NCBI GenBank assembly: GCA_025175895.1
Contig: CM046003.1
Location: 50,524,335 to 50,588,334 of the forward strand
Length of the DNA stretch: 64,000 nucleotides
Source: Wurfbainia villosa
Lineage: Eukaryota; Streptophyta; Magnoliopsida; Zingiberales; Zingiberaceae
Reading direction: 5' to 3'
Shown here: positions 24,259 to 36,251 of the stretch, in pieces
Layout: each line of letters opens with the position of its first letter
Numbering within the stretch: the stretch's first letter is position 1
Position numbers and translations under genes: made by a program
The notes under the pieces: model-generated
The model's database searches: none
Seen by the model: the letters and a program-made list of their open reading frames with translations, nothing else
Told to the model about the DNA's origin: nothing

Positions 24259-25165
24259 ATGACTTTCAACCCACTTGTTGTGATACTGAAAGAGAACAAA
24301 CTTACTGGACCCAACTATATTGATTGGAAGAGGAATCTAGATATTGTCTTGGCTGTGAGAATGGAATACAAATGCCTCCTCGAAATTGCCCTCCCAAGCT
24401 GCAGATGATTACAGGGAAAAGGAGAGAGAGCTATAAGAAGTGGATCAAGGCCGATGAGATGGCGCGGTGTTACATTTGGCATCTATGTCAAATGTCTTGC
24501 AACATCGACATCAAGCCATACTGCTTATGACATGATGCTCAATCTCAAGAGCTTTTCGGACACGAGAATCAGGCTGCGAGGCAAGCCATGAAACTTGATG
24601 GCGACCTCCATGATCGAGGAACACCGTGAGGATCATGTTCTCAAGATGATGGCTCATTTGAATAATTTGGAGGTCCTTGGAGTGAGATCGATGGGAAACC
24701 CAGTCGATATCATACTCGATCTCTACCTAGGAGTTTTGGCGATTTCACCAACTACAACATGAACAAGAGGTTGTATTCGTTGGCGGAACTTACGTGAACT
24801 CCAGAGCGTGACAGAGGACTATTTCGTCAGTGCTCGGGCACATGCCATGGTGACCCAAAGGTTTCTACTTCTAAGCCGAAGGCAAGAAGAAGAAGAAACA
24901 AGCAGGCGAAGCGGTGGGAGGTACTCGGGAGGAGTGAAGAAGCGGAAGGCAAGTGCTTCACTTGTAAGCGGTGGACAACTGGAAGAAGGATTGCCCCAAC
25001 CGAACAAGGTATATCTTTTGGTCTAGTCGTTGAAACATGTTTAGCGGTGTTATCTAGGCACACGGTGTGTAGATCACAGAGCCAGCGATCATGTCTGCAA
25101 TACTTTGCGGGGTTCGAAAAACGAGACAGTGGTGAGGAGATTACAGTGTACTTGAGAGCGTGCCA
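24259..25165 (+). pseudogene. Degraded gag and protease start of element A
   Basis: Begins ATG with LKENKLTGPNYIDWKRNL, the conserved Copia gag N-terminus, but many small indels break the frame after about 50 codons. EHVLKMMAHLNN-like and NYNMNKRLYSLAEL-like words are spread over frames. CFTCK near 24957 marks the start of the zinc knuckle. A GFEKRDSGEEITVYL word near 25105 belongs to the protease region. The indel density is far higher than in pol just downstream, which may reflect consensus errors as well as decay. Confidence 0.82.
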
Positions 25166-28133
25166 CGAAGGTGGCGGTGTTCGATGGGAGATGTTCATTT
25201 ATCTTTTGAGAAAAATAAACTTTTGGTTCTTAAGAATTGCCTTTATGTACCCTTATTTAGAAAGAATTTAATTTCGGTTTCTAAATTGTTTATGGATGGA
25301 TATTCTATTTCTTTTAATGACAGAGTTGTTATAAGAAGGAATAGGAACATTATCTGTTCGGGTGCATTGATAGGAAGTTTGTACACACTTGAACCAAAAC
25401 CTCCCACGATGCAAATTGAAGTTAATAACTCATCTTCTAATTCCAATAAGAGAAAAGAACCTTCGAAGATAAACCAAACATATCTTTGGCATCTTAGGCT
25501 TGGTCACATTAACCTAAGCAGAATTCAAAGGTTGATAACTGATGGACCTTTGGGTTCATTAGTGGTGGAGGATCTCCCAACTTGCGAATCCTGCTTGGAA
25601 GGTAAAATGACCAAGAGGCCTTTTAAGGCCAAGGGGTATAGAGCCAAGGATGTGTTAGAATTGGTTCATTCTGATTTGTGTGGTCCTATGTCTATTCAGG
25701 CTAGAGATGGTTTTGAGTATTTCGTCTCTTTTATAGACGATTACTCAAGATATGGATATATTTACTTGATGCGCCACAAGTCTGAATGCTTTGACAAGTT
25801 CAAAGAATTCAAGGCTGATGTGGAGAAACATCAAGGTAAAAGTATCAAGACACTACGATCTGATCGTGGTGGCGAGTACCTCTTGGGAGAGTTTAGGGAT
25901 TACCTATCAGAGGCTGGAATTCAATCTCAATTGATTGCACCTGGCACACCCCAGCAGAATGGTGTAGCAGAGCGAAGGAATAGGACTCTTATGGAGATGG
26001 TTAGATCGATGATGAGTTATTCTAACTTGCCAGATTCGTTCTGGGGATATGCTCTAGATACGGCGGTGTACATTCTGAACTTGGTTCCATCTAAATCAGT
26101 GCCTTCTACTCCCACAGAATTGTGGAATGGACGAAAGTCTAGTCTAAGACATATTTGGATATGGGGGAGTTCAGCACATGTGCTGAAGGCAGATGCTGGT
26201 AAGTTGGAACCTCGTACAGAAGTACGCATGTTCGTTGACTATCCCAGGGGAATGAAGGGTGATTTGTTTTATAGTCCTAGAGATCAGAGGGTGATCTTTA
26301 GCACGAACGCCAGATTTCTAAAGGAAGACTATGTGATGAGCCACAAGCCCAAGAGTAAAATTGTTCTGGAGGAGTTAAAAGGGGAAGTCACTTCTTTAGT
26401 ACCACCGGTACAAGAGGATATACCACATGTCACTGCACCGCGTGTCACATAGGATACACAGGTGATACCTCATCGTAGTGGGAGGGTTGTGAGACAGCCT
26501 GATAGATTCATGTTCTTGGGAGAATCTTCTGATTTGGTCCCTGGCGAACATGAACCTGATCCCTGGACATATGACGAGGCAATCCAAGATAAAGATGCAG
26601 TATCTTGGCAAAGTGCAATGAATGCTGAGATTGAATCTATGGATTCAAATCAGGTCTAGGAGCTAGTAGAACCACCTGATGGTGTAAAAACCATTGGATG
26701 CAAGTGGATCTACAAGATAAAGAGAGGAATAGATGGGAAGGTTGAGACCTTCAAAGCGAGGCTTGTTGCGAAGGGGTATACTCAGAAAGAGGGTATCGAT
26801 TATGAGGAGACTTTTTCGCCGGTAGCCATGCTTAAGTCTATCCGGATTCTCTTATGCATAGCAGCTCATATGGATTATGAGGTGTGGCAGATGGATGTCA
26901 AGACAGCTTTCCTTAATGGAAGTCTTGAGGAAAACATCTATATGAAGCAACCAGAGGGATTCATTGCTAAAGGCAAAGAGCATCTTGTATGTAAGCTTAA
27001 TCGGTCCATTTATGGATTAAAGCAAGCTTCGAGGTCTTGGAACATCCGCTTTGATGAGGTAATCCAGTCTTATGGATTTATTCAAAGTTCGGATGAGTCT
27101 TGTGTATACAAGAGATGTGACGGAAATGTAGTGGTATTTCTTGTACTATACGTATATGACATTTTGTTGATTGACAACAATATCAAGGTGTTATCGGACG
27201 TAAGGGTATGGTTGTCCAAACAGTTTGATATGAAGGACTTGAGAGAAGTGGAACACATCCTTGGGATCAAGGTTATAAGGGATCGCAGGAAAAGGATGTT
27301 GTGCTTATCCCAAGCTTCATACATAGACATGATTATGGAACGTTTTAGCATGCAGAACTCCAAGAAGGATTTTCTCACTTTCAGGCATGGAGTTCCTTTA
27401 TCTAAGGAGATGTGTCCTAGATCATCTGAGGAGATAGAGGAAATGAAGGCGGTTCCTTATGCTTCGGCAGTAGGAAGCCTCATGTATGCGATGCTATGTA
27501 CGAGACCAGATATCTGCTTTGCCGTGGGCATGGTCAGCAGATATCAGAGTAATCCAGGATATGGACATTGGACTGCGGTGAAGCATATATTGAAGTACCT
27601 GAGAAGGACTAGGGATTATATGCTGGTTTACCGGGCATACCAATTACTCCCTGTGGGTTACATGGATTCCGACTTCCAATCTGATAGGGATAACAGTAAG
27701 TTTATCACAGGTTTTGTGTTTACTTTGGGAGGTGGAGCCATTGTGTGGAGAAGTGTCAAGCAGAAATGCGTGGCGGACTCCACCATGGAAGCTGAGTATG
27801 TGGCAGCCTCTGAGGCGGCCAAAGAAGTTGTGTGGCTCAGGAACTTTCTGATGGACTTGGATGTGATTCCTAGTTTGCCCAAAAATATCACAATTTATTG
27901 TGATAATAGTGGTGCAGTTGCAAACTCGAATGAACCACGAGCTCATAAAGCTAGTAAACACAGAGCGCAAGTACCACCTGATACGAGAAATTGTAAAGAG
28001 AGGAGAAGTTGTTGTGGCCAAGATTGCATCAGAGGATAACCTGGCAGATCCTTTCACTAAGGCCCTTCCGGCGAGAGCTTTTGATAGGCATGTGGATGGA
28101 ATAGAGATCAGATGTATGACAGTTTGAGGACAA
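25166..28133 (+). pseudogene. Pol of Copia element A (integrase, RT, RNase H)
   Basis: Long nearly open frame from about 25166. It has pre-integrase TYLWHLRLGHIN (about 25478), CESCLEGKMTK and integrase with HSDLCGP, RSDRGGEY and GVAERRNRT, so the DDE triad is present. A TAG at about 26450 follows the integrase C-terminus and another TAG replaces Trp in QVWELVEPP at about 26657. RT is readable with KTAFLNG, SIYGLKQASRSWNIRFDE and, at the active site, YVYD instead of YVDD (about 27150). RNase H keeps DSTMEAEYVAA (about 27777). A frame change near 27935 moves the end to the frame finishing at 28127 with ADPFTKALP. The motifs fit the Tork/Angela group. Confidence 0.93.
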
Positions 28134-28149
28134 CATAGTCTTTTAGTAT

Positions 28150-28160
28150 AAGTGGGAGAT
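28150..28160 (+). other. Polypurine tract of element A
   Basis: AAGTGGGAGAT immediately before the 3' LTR. Confidence 0.88.
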
Positions 28161-30043
28161 TGTAGGGATGTATACTGAAAAGTCTACCTTTTGTATGAAC
28201 ATCTTTATTTTGAAATAAGAATCACATGATCATTGTTTGCATATTTTTATGGTTATGCATATTGTCTAATACTTTACATTGTAGATAACATGGTGTGTGG
28301 TGCCACACGAGAGATCATGTTATCGGCTCCTTGAAAAGTATAAGTAAAGGCTCACAACCGAGATGGCTTTGGACAAACCATCAGAATGGTTGTAGTGTGA
28401 TTTGGTATTGGTTTGTCTTGACCATAGAATCACACTAGTGCACTTTGTGTGTATTGAGCAGGACCGACTTAGAGGTGATTCGACTTATTGCTGACTACAT
28501 AATCGAATCGGACCTCAGATATTATTTAGTACATGCTCTTAATCCCGATATAATAACGGGCACATATACTTAGTATTCATCTCTTTGATTTACCAATGGG
28601 TGAGATTTATAGATTAAATCGATAGGCTCGGTATGTTGGGAGATGATATTATTTATACGGTGTGTCGTTGATTATAGGAGGAAACCATGTCCTATATATT
28701 AGAATGATGATGTCCCCTTGAGAAGCTCCTAAGGTTCATCATGTAAACCCTGCAAGTGGACTTGGTCCGGCATGATGAAAAGGTTGAGTGGTACTACTCA
28801 AGGAGTTAGATGTTGATTAATTATTGGTCAGTAAATTAATTAATCGATGGACATTCAAGATCTTAAACACGGGAAGAAAATGTACAAATAATATATGGAT
28901 CCCATATTATCATATGGGGGTTGGTGAGGTAGATCAATGATAATCCTTTAGTGGATTGGATTATCATTAGTGGATCAGACTTTATGTGGGCTTGATCAAT
29001 GGGTGGCCAAGATCCAACTCCTTCTCATGGTCCCTAATGTAGCCTATTAACACCTCATGAAGCCTAGATCCAATGGATAGAAACAAAACTCTAGATCCAA
29101 AGGTAGAGATTAAATCTCTAGATCCGATGGTTGAGACTAAATCTCTAGATCCGACGGTTGAGATTAAATCCCTAGAACCAATGGTGGAGATTAAAACAAG
29201 GCTTATCCCTAACTCTATAAAAGGAGAGAAAGGGGTGGGTGGCCAAAACAATCCCATTAGAGATAGGATTAGGGTTTTGGTTGGCAAGAAGCAAGGAGCT
29301 AGGGTTTGGAGTTGGCGGCACCTAATAAGGAAAGTTATTCCTTATCTTCTTCTTCCTCAAGGTGCTCGGCGTCCATACAGCTTTTTCCAGCCCTTGGCCG
29401 GCGTCCAAAGCTTCCCTTCTCCCTCTCTTTGGCCGGTGGAAACATAGCTTAGGGTCCTCCCTTGGAGCTTTTGGCCGACAACCATTCTTTCTCCTTCTCC
29501 TTGTTGGCCGGTGGCAAGTAACTTCCTTGTTGCTTGTTGGTTGGCTAAAGGAATGAGAAGGGTCTTGTTTCTATTCTTCCTCTTGCTCGGAACGAGCAAG
29601 GAAGGAAGATTGGTGATCTAGGAGCTTCAACTTTTGGTAGATCGTCGCCCACACGACGTCTGAAAGAAGGAAGGTCATACAATAGAAGATCGAGAGGTAT
29701 ATCGATTCTCTATTTTCATTTGTTACATGTTTATATTTTCTTTTCAATTATATGCATGATATATATTCTATTTTGTGGCTAAATATACTTGGACCCCGAA
29801 CATAAATACAAAAGTCGGCGATCCGTACATCGTCTATTCCGCAGCTATTCGTAGAATAGAGATTGGTCGCTTGAACAACAAGTTTGTTCAAGTGACTACT
29901 CCAATCAAATAGCACGACGATGACAAGGTTGCTTGGGCAATCCCTCTTGTCAAGGATAAATTTTTTTATCCGGGAACGTAGAAGGGATCGCCATGAACAA
30001 GTGACCGAGTTGAAGTGGGAAGCGAAGTTTCCCCTCACCAACA
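28161..30043 (+). repeat. 3' LTR of element A
   Basis: Starts TGTAGGGATGTATACT and ends CACCAACA, followed by the CCTTA duplication. It has four 27-bp units (29089, 29116, 29143, 29170) against five in the 5' LTR, and lacks the roughly 20 extra terminal bases of the 5' LTR. Confidence 0.93.
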
Positions 30044-30048
30044 CCTTA
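30044..30048. repeat. Target-site duplication CCTTA, right of element A
   Basis: Pairs with 12558-12562. Confidence 0.95.
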
Positions 30049-32432
30049 TAGGTAATCACATTACCATCCATGTTGATTTTCTTCTTGAAAACCCACTTGC
30101 ACCCTATAGGATTTATGCCTTCAGGTGGGTCAACCAAGTTCCAAACTTGATTTACATACATGGAATCCATTTCTGACTTCATGACGTTAAGCCACTTATC
30201 CCTTTCTAAACTTTTTAGAACTTCTTCATAACTGGTAGGCACCTCATCATCAATGAGAACATGTCGTTCGATTCACTTACGAGAAATCCATCTCTCAGGA
30301 ATGTTGCGTGTTCTACCATATCTACGAAGATGTGGTGTCTCAATAGGTCCAGCCGATGGCTCATCACTATGAGTTATCAGTTGTGGTGCTTCATCAGGTA
30401 TCTCATCAATGTCTATTTGAGTCTCTCGAGTCTCCTCAAGGTCAATGACACTCTCACTATTTTCTTACAAGAGAAACTCTTTCTCTAGAAACATAGCATG
30501 CCTTGAAACAAGCACCTTTTGTTCCACAGGATGATAGAATTGGTAACCCTTTGTTTCCTTAAGGTATCCAATAAATAGACATTTATCAAACTTAGCACCA
30601 AATTTGTCTGATATAGTCCGCTTCACATAAGTAGGACAACTCCATATCTTCAAGTAAGATATATGAGGTTTCTTACTATTCTATATCTCATATGGAGTAG
30701 TGGAGACTACCTTGGTTGACATTCTGTTTAGCAAGTAAACAACTGTCTGAAGTGCATAGCCCCAAAAGGACTTGGGAAGATTCACGTGATTCATCATTGA
30801 CCTGACCATGTCCAACAAGGTCCGATTTCGCCTCTCAGATACACCATTAAGCTGTGATGTATACGGCGGAGTCCATTGAGATAATATACCATTGTCCCTC
30901 AGACAATCTAGAAACTCTTGACTCAAGTATTCACCACCTCGATTCGATCGAAGTATTTTAATACTCTTGCCAAGTTGTTTCTCTACTTCATTTCTAAATT
31001 CTTTGAACCTTTCAAAGGCTTCAGACTTTTGTTTCATCAAGAAGACATATCCAAATCGTGAGTGATCATCGGTGAAGGTAATGAAGTAGCTATAACCTCC
31101 TAGAGCTTGAGTTGACATAGGTCCGCATACATCAGTATGTATTAGACCAAGCAACTCACCCAAAGGTTCACCTTTTCTAGTAAAAGGTAACTTGGTCATC
31201 TTGCCTTTTAAGCATGATTCACATGTATCGTATGAATCTAATTCAAATGATTCCAGAATTCCATATCAGTGTAATTCGGACATGCATTTCTTGCTCACAT
31301 GGCCAAGATGACAATGTCACATGTAGGAGTCTAATTGATTATCTTTTCGAGCATGCTTGTTGCTCGCTTCGATATTGAAAATATCACTAGATACGTTCAA
31401 CGTATAAATACAATTTCTTAAAGTTCCAATCTCATAAAGAATGTCATTCAAAGTTATGTAACAACAATTGTTACTAAAAGTTAAATAGTACCCATTTCTA
31501 TTTAAATAAGAAATAGAAATGATGTTCTTTATCAACGAAGGAACATAAAAGCAATTGTCCAGTTCTAAGACAAGTCCTGTAGGGAGTCTTAACAAATACG
31601 TTCTGATGGCGGGTGCAACAACCTTTGCTCCATTACCAACACGTAAATTTGACTCTCCCTTGACGAGTCTTCTTCTATTTCTTAGCCCATGTATGTCATT
31701 ACATATATGCGAGCCACACCAAGTATCCAATACCCAAGTGTCTAAGGAAATAGAATGACAATCAATAACGAATATATCTGAAGAAGATGGGGCATCTGAT
31801 GTCTTATTCTTCTTCACGGACTCAAGATAAATCTTGTAGTTTCTTCGCCAATGGCCCTCCTTGCCATAATGATGGCAAGTGCCCTTTTGAGCTGGTTATG
31901 CCTTTTTAGCCTTTTTCTTCTTCCCCTTCTGTTGTTCCTTTGACTTCCTTTTAGAACCTTTCTTCGAGGAATCAACTAACAGCACCGTCCCCTTCTCATG
32001 CTTCTCAGAAGGCTCCATAGTCTTCAGCTTGTTGAGCAGTACCACAGATGAACCTTCTTGCATCTCAGAGGTGAAGTGGAGCTTGGAGACTTCGAACCTT
32101 TTGAATCTCACTTGCTCATCAAATAACTCATAAAGATGAAGGACTATGGTATGAGCATCCATATGCTCATGCTGCTTCCGCAGCTCGGGTACCATCGCGA
32201 CTAGCATGATGCAAATCACTTGCTCAGAATCACTCACATGTTTATGATGGGCAAACAATTGGTCCGGTGTTGCATCATCACTAGGACGGGCGGGAAGAGA
32301 CGCTTCGAGGACATACTCAAGCTTTTTCGCCTTGAGAATAATTTTCAAGTTTCTAAGCCAGTCCAAGAAGTTCGACCCAGTTAATTTATTTGAATCCAAA
32401 ATAGAGTGCAAATTCAAAGATGTCATGATCAA
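30049..32432 (-). pseudogene. Gag-pol of E, right copy, 5' half
   Basis: Minus-strand Copia polyprotein interrupted by A in RT. Gag starts at 32432 (LHSILDSNKLTGSNFLDWLRNL) and reads to 31896, where KKAKKA meets a TAA. An internal gag deletion after EMQEGSSV joins it straight to the basic region; the left copy has the same deletion. The knuckle reads CHHYGKEGHWRRNY, with two cysteines lost. Protease has VLDTWCGSHIC (DTG changed to DTW). Integrase at 31199-30681 keeps HTDVCGP and GVSERRNRT. The next segment (30653-30465) is the integrase C-terminus. The last (30242-30050) is RT start ending NMDGNVITYK, which continues at 12562 after A. Several stops show it is dead. Confidence 0.92.
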
Positions 32433-33697
32433 TCGATTAACCTAGAAATACAAATCAAGCATATATGAGAAAATGATTTTAAAATGCATCAACATACATT
32501 TATAAATTCCATTCATTTTTTGAATTTTAAAAATCCCAAAATCACTTCGGGAGATCATAGGTCCATCTCCAAATTGGCTAATATCCAACATAGATATGAA
32601 CAACCTTGGAGAGAGTCCAATAAACTAGCCATTCATAGCTACGATGGTAGGTATCAAGTATACTGATTGTATATCACATATATGCAACTATCACAATGTG
32701 CTATCAACTAATTGAATGTTCACACATACATCAGGTTGTTAACCCATTAACAAGTATGCATCATATACATAGCACCCAACTTCACCTCCCTTCATATCGA
32801 CCTTGGAGAGAGTCCAACAAGCCGATGCTCCAGGTTAAAGCCAACCCATTAATTAAGAAATAGTTTTAATATGGTTAGAGCACATTCAACCAATTAGCCC
32901 GGCTTGGAGAGAGTCCAACAACCAAAGCTAACGATTGACCTCTGACTCTTACCTTATTAGTATTAAACTATTCCATGGTTTGAACATGTTCACGTTTGAC
33001 CCGGGCTTGGAGAGAGTCCAACAATCCAAACAAGAAACAGAACTCTAGTTCTAACCATATTAATGGAAGGTGTAGGCTTTAATATTGTGTAAGGGGTTTA
33101 ATGTCTCATCCTCTTTGCATGCAAATAACTATTATCTACATGGCATACATCTACATGTCACGACACGCATGACATATTGATATGCATCTAATGCAATTAC
33201 ATGACATACAATTATGACATGTACAAAATTTCCTTATATGTCATAACTATTTATGGAAATAAAATGTGTTTGAAATTTGATTATTCAAATCAAATCATGA
33301 TTAAATTAGGAAACAAATTTCCAAATCTAATCACATATTTTATTTATGGAAGGTCTCAATTAAGGAAAGTCAATTTTAATTTAGGAAATAAATTTCCTAA
33401 ATTATCAAAACTATTTATGGAAATTAAAATATGATTTAGATTTGATTTCCCAAATCAAATCATGGTTAAATTAGGAAATAAATTTTCAAATCTAATCACA
33501 TATTTTATTATGGAAAGTGTTAATTTCTATAAATACTTCTAAACTTTCCAAAAGTATAAGATTTCCATAAATACTTCTATACTTTCCAAAATTAAAAAAA
33601 TTTCATAAATACTTCTAAACTTTCCAAAAGTAGAAAATTTCTATAAATACAATTATAACTATCGCAAAATAATTTTATGATTATGTTGAAACACAAC
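32433..33697 (-). other. Leader of E, right copy
   Basis: Non-coding leader with four copies of CTTGGAGAGAGTCCAACAA-like sequence (32605, 32802, 32903, 33006), AT-rich duplication (about 33270-33500) and 40-bp AT-rich units (about 33528-33645). The TR-GAG empty site ATAGT is at 32860-32864. Confidence 0.88.
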
Positions 33698-33710
33698 CTG
33701 AGCTCTGATT
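33698..33710 (-). other. Damaged primer-binding site of E, right copy
   Basis: Only ATCAGAGCTC remains on the minus strand. About 13 bp covering the LTR terminus and the start of the primer-binding site (present at 9041-9053 in the other copy) are deleted, so priming from this copy would be impaired. Confidence 0.8.
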
Positions 33711-35901
33711 TTCGGCACCACGGCGAGTGTGTATTCGAACATGTTTCGTAAACATGTGCACAGCGGAAGAATTAAAAAATAATAAATCTAATTTATTATA
33801 ACACACACACCACACACATGCAAAGTACAACATGTGTAGGCATAATCGCAATTTCAAATTTTGCAATGAAAGGAAATTACGCTAGTTATACCTAACATAT
33901 CACATGCAGCGAGAATGACATCAACCGGAGCGTCTCTCGCTAGAATCGTCTCTATTCGTATCCACACCGAGTATCGTCGGGATGACTTCACAAATCCACG
34001 AGCCTCATCTTCGCAAAAGTCACTAGCCTCGAGTCGAAGACGATGTGATCCGAGAGATGATCACAATCCGAATAAAAAATTCGGATCCAAAAATTGAGTT
34101 TCGCAAACTCGCTTCTCGGAAGCGATTTTCGTCAACCGATTGATGAAAACTCAACCCTCCACCTATGAGTATTGCTGGAGAACCAATCCCCAACAAATAG
34201 GTCGCTATCGGAGCGCAAAACGCCGACCAAACGACCTCTCCACGAAAAGGAGAACAAGCTGTCCAGAATCTGGACAGCTTGTTTGGTGGAAGATATGGCC
34301 GGCTGCTCCTTGGTCGCCGGTGGCCAATGGAGGATGGTCGGAGGAGACGCTGGCGGTTGGTGGGTGGCCAGCGGTGAGGAGAAGGCAGCAATAAAGTTGG
34401 GTGGCAACCAACTTGGGCGGCTAGAGCAAGGAAGAAGAGGAGAAGGTGGCTAGGGTTTCCAAAACCCTTGAACCAATTTATTCTCCACGAAAAACCCTTA
34501 AGCCATGTTTTATAGAGAATACATTCTCCTAATGGTTATTGGTTCATAACCAAAATCCGTTAACCCGCTCCAATAACTTAAGTTAAATAAACCAAATCGC
34601 ATTGGTCTATTTTAAGTTAAAACGAACCGAACCAACTTTGGTTCATTCGTTTAAAACAAACCAAACCACTTTGGTTTATTTTCCACCATTGGATTAGAAC
34701 CAAACCAATTTGGTTCATCCATCATGTCTTCATAAGATTCGGCCCATCCATGCTTCCGTTGCGACTTAAACAATTTCATGTTCGCTCCTTGTTTGGTCTA
34801 ACCAAATCTAGTTTCTCTCGATCTGAGAATCTCATTCTCAAGCTCGTTTTAAATCCTTCGGATTACGCTCGTTGTACGTGTGACCAAATAGGTTCCCAGT
34901 TTATGTTGGTCGTCTATAATTAACCATTAATTATAGAACGATCATGAGTGACACCTAGTAGTATATCATGTTCCCCAATTAATCGGAAAATCAACGGTTG
35001 ATTCTAGAACCATTTCTGAAACCTTTCAGCAGCTACAATGAATCGTGCCTCTTTCCCTTCACGCATCTTATACCCACTTGGTTCAGGACATGGTCTATCG
35101 TGTTAGTCCCCACTAGGTCGACTACGTCACCCCTAGCCCAAGTATCATTTTCTCATCCTACGGATTCTAGTTACTGCACATATATCCAAGAGTACCTTAC
35201 TCTAAACATTTAATGCTTTGGCCAAAGACTTTAGTAACAATCCGACGAGAGGTCATGGGTATACATCTCCTCACAAGGAGTGGTGAATCCTTTATAAGTT
35301 ATTCAAACACCTTCGGACATTTTGACTTATACTCAATCATCTCGGGTCCACATCTCCTTGGAGATGTTTGCTTAAGATGTCAAAGCATAAGTCTTCATGA
35401 CCAAGATGACTTGAATACCTCAAGTCAAAGGAACATCGCACTTAAGTTGCAGTAAGAACTTCATTGACATATCTTTATACGCAGAGAACCATATGAATTC
35501 TTACAGTTGGTCACTCCAATGAACTAGTTACCATAACTAGCATCCACGATTAACTCCGGACATCACAATGTCTCCAGCCAGTGAGAATCAACTTCTTGTA
35601 TACACCAAGGAGTATACCTTGTGCTAGTCTTGACAGAATTGATGGTGTCCAAGTCCATCAATTCATCGACTAGGAATTATTCTGATACATCACAATTACA
35701 CATGCAGAGATACTCACTACTTGTGATCTAATCACAAATTCTCTCATGCTGTGAATCATATTTTGGACATTCAGTAAATTAGTTTAAGATCTAATCAAAT
35801 ACATGAAAACATGTATACTCAATTAGTGAATCTTCATTTATCATATAAATGGTTCAAACATAAGGCGATTGCCTTAGGACATCTCTTATATATTACTAAC
35901 A
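33710..35901 (-). repeat. Outer 5' LTR of tandem element E
   Basis: Minus-strand LTR beginning TGTTAGTAATATATAAGAGA at 35901 and running to 33710, where the terminal CAACA is deleted. Collinear with 9044-11242 with modest divergence and small indels. Contains the 31-bp palindrome at 34253-34283. Confidence 0.93.
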
Positions 35902-36251
35902 ATTAGAACCCTATATTTTAAACTTGTAATACTTTATACTCGTGATTGTTTCGGTGGTACTTGATTATGTCCTTATGGACTTTTTGTTCGATCAGGTTTT
36001 GGTTATATGTGTGGTTGTGTATTCCTGCTCAGATGGTAGAAGAGGTAAGTCTAGATGGATTTAGACCTCTTATTTACTTTGGTTGTTGGCCTGAGGCCCA
36101 TATATTATATGTATTGTGGAGTTGTGTTCCGGCCATGTTGGCTGATGTATAGTGGGTAATGTGGGCCTTGTATATAGGTTTCAATTGTCCACAGTACAGG
36201 GGAGGTGTTGTCCGATTTTTGTCGGACAAGTACCCCTCTTGGGGCGTGACA
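35902..36251 (+). repeat. 3' end of a Tekay/Del-like Gypsy LTR
   Basis: The block ending GTACAGGGGAGGTGTTGTCC ... CTCTTGGGGCGTGACA resembles the LTR end at about 61780-61838 (same GTACAGGGGAGATGTCGTCC and GGGGTGTGACA). E is inserted in it, so its left part should lie beyond the left window edge. No primer-binding site follows at 36252, so it behaves like a solo LTR. Confidence 0.7.

Larger units (their letters stand above)
12563..30043 (+). mobile_element. Copia (Tork/Angela-like) element A carrying nested element B
   Basis: Plus-strand Copia with LTRs of about 1.9 kb (TGTAGGGATGTATACT start), primer-binding site, degraded gag, pol and polypurine tract, flanked by CCTTA duplications. Its leader is interrupted by element B. 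It was inserted in the RT region of E. Pol has two in-frame stops, a late frameshift and a mutated RT active site, so it is not autonomous. Confidence 0.93.
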
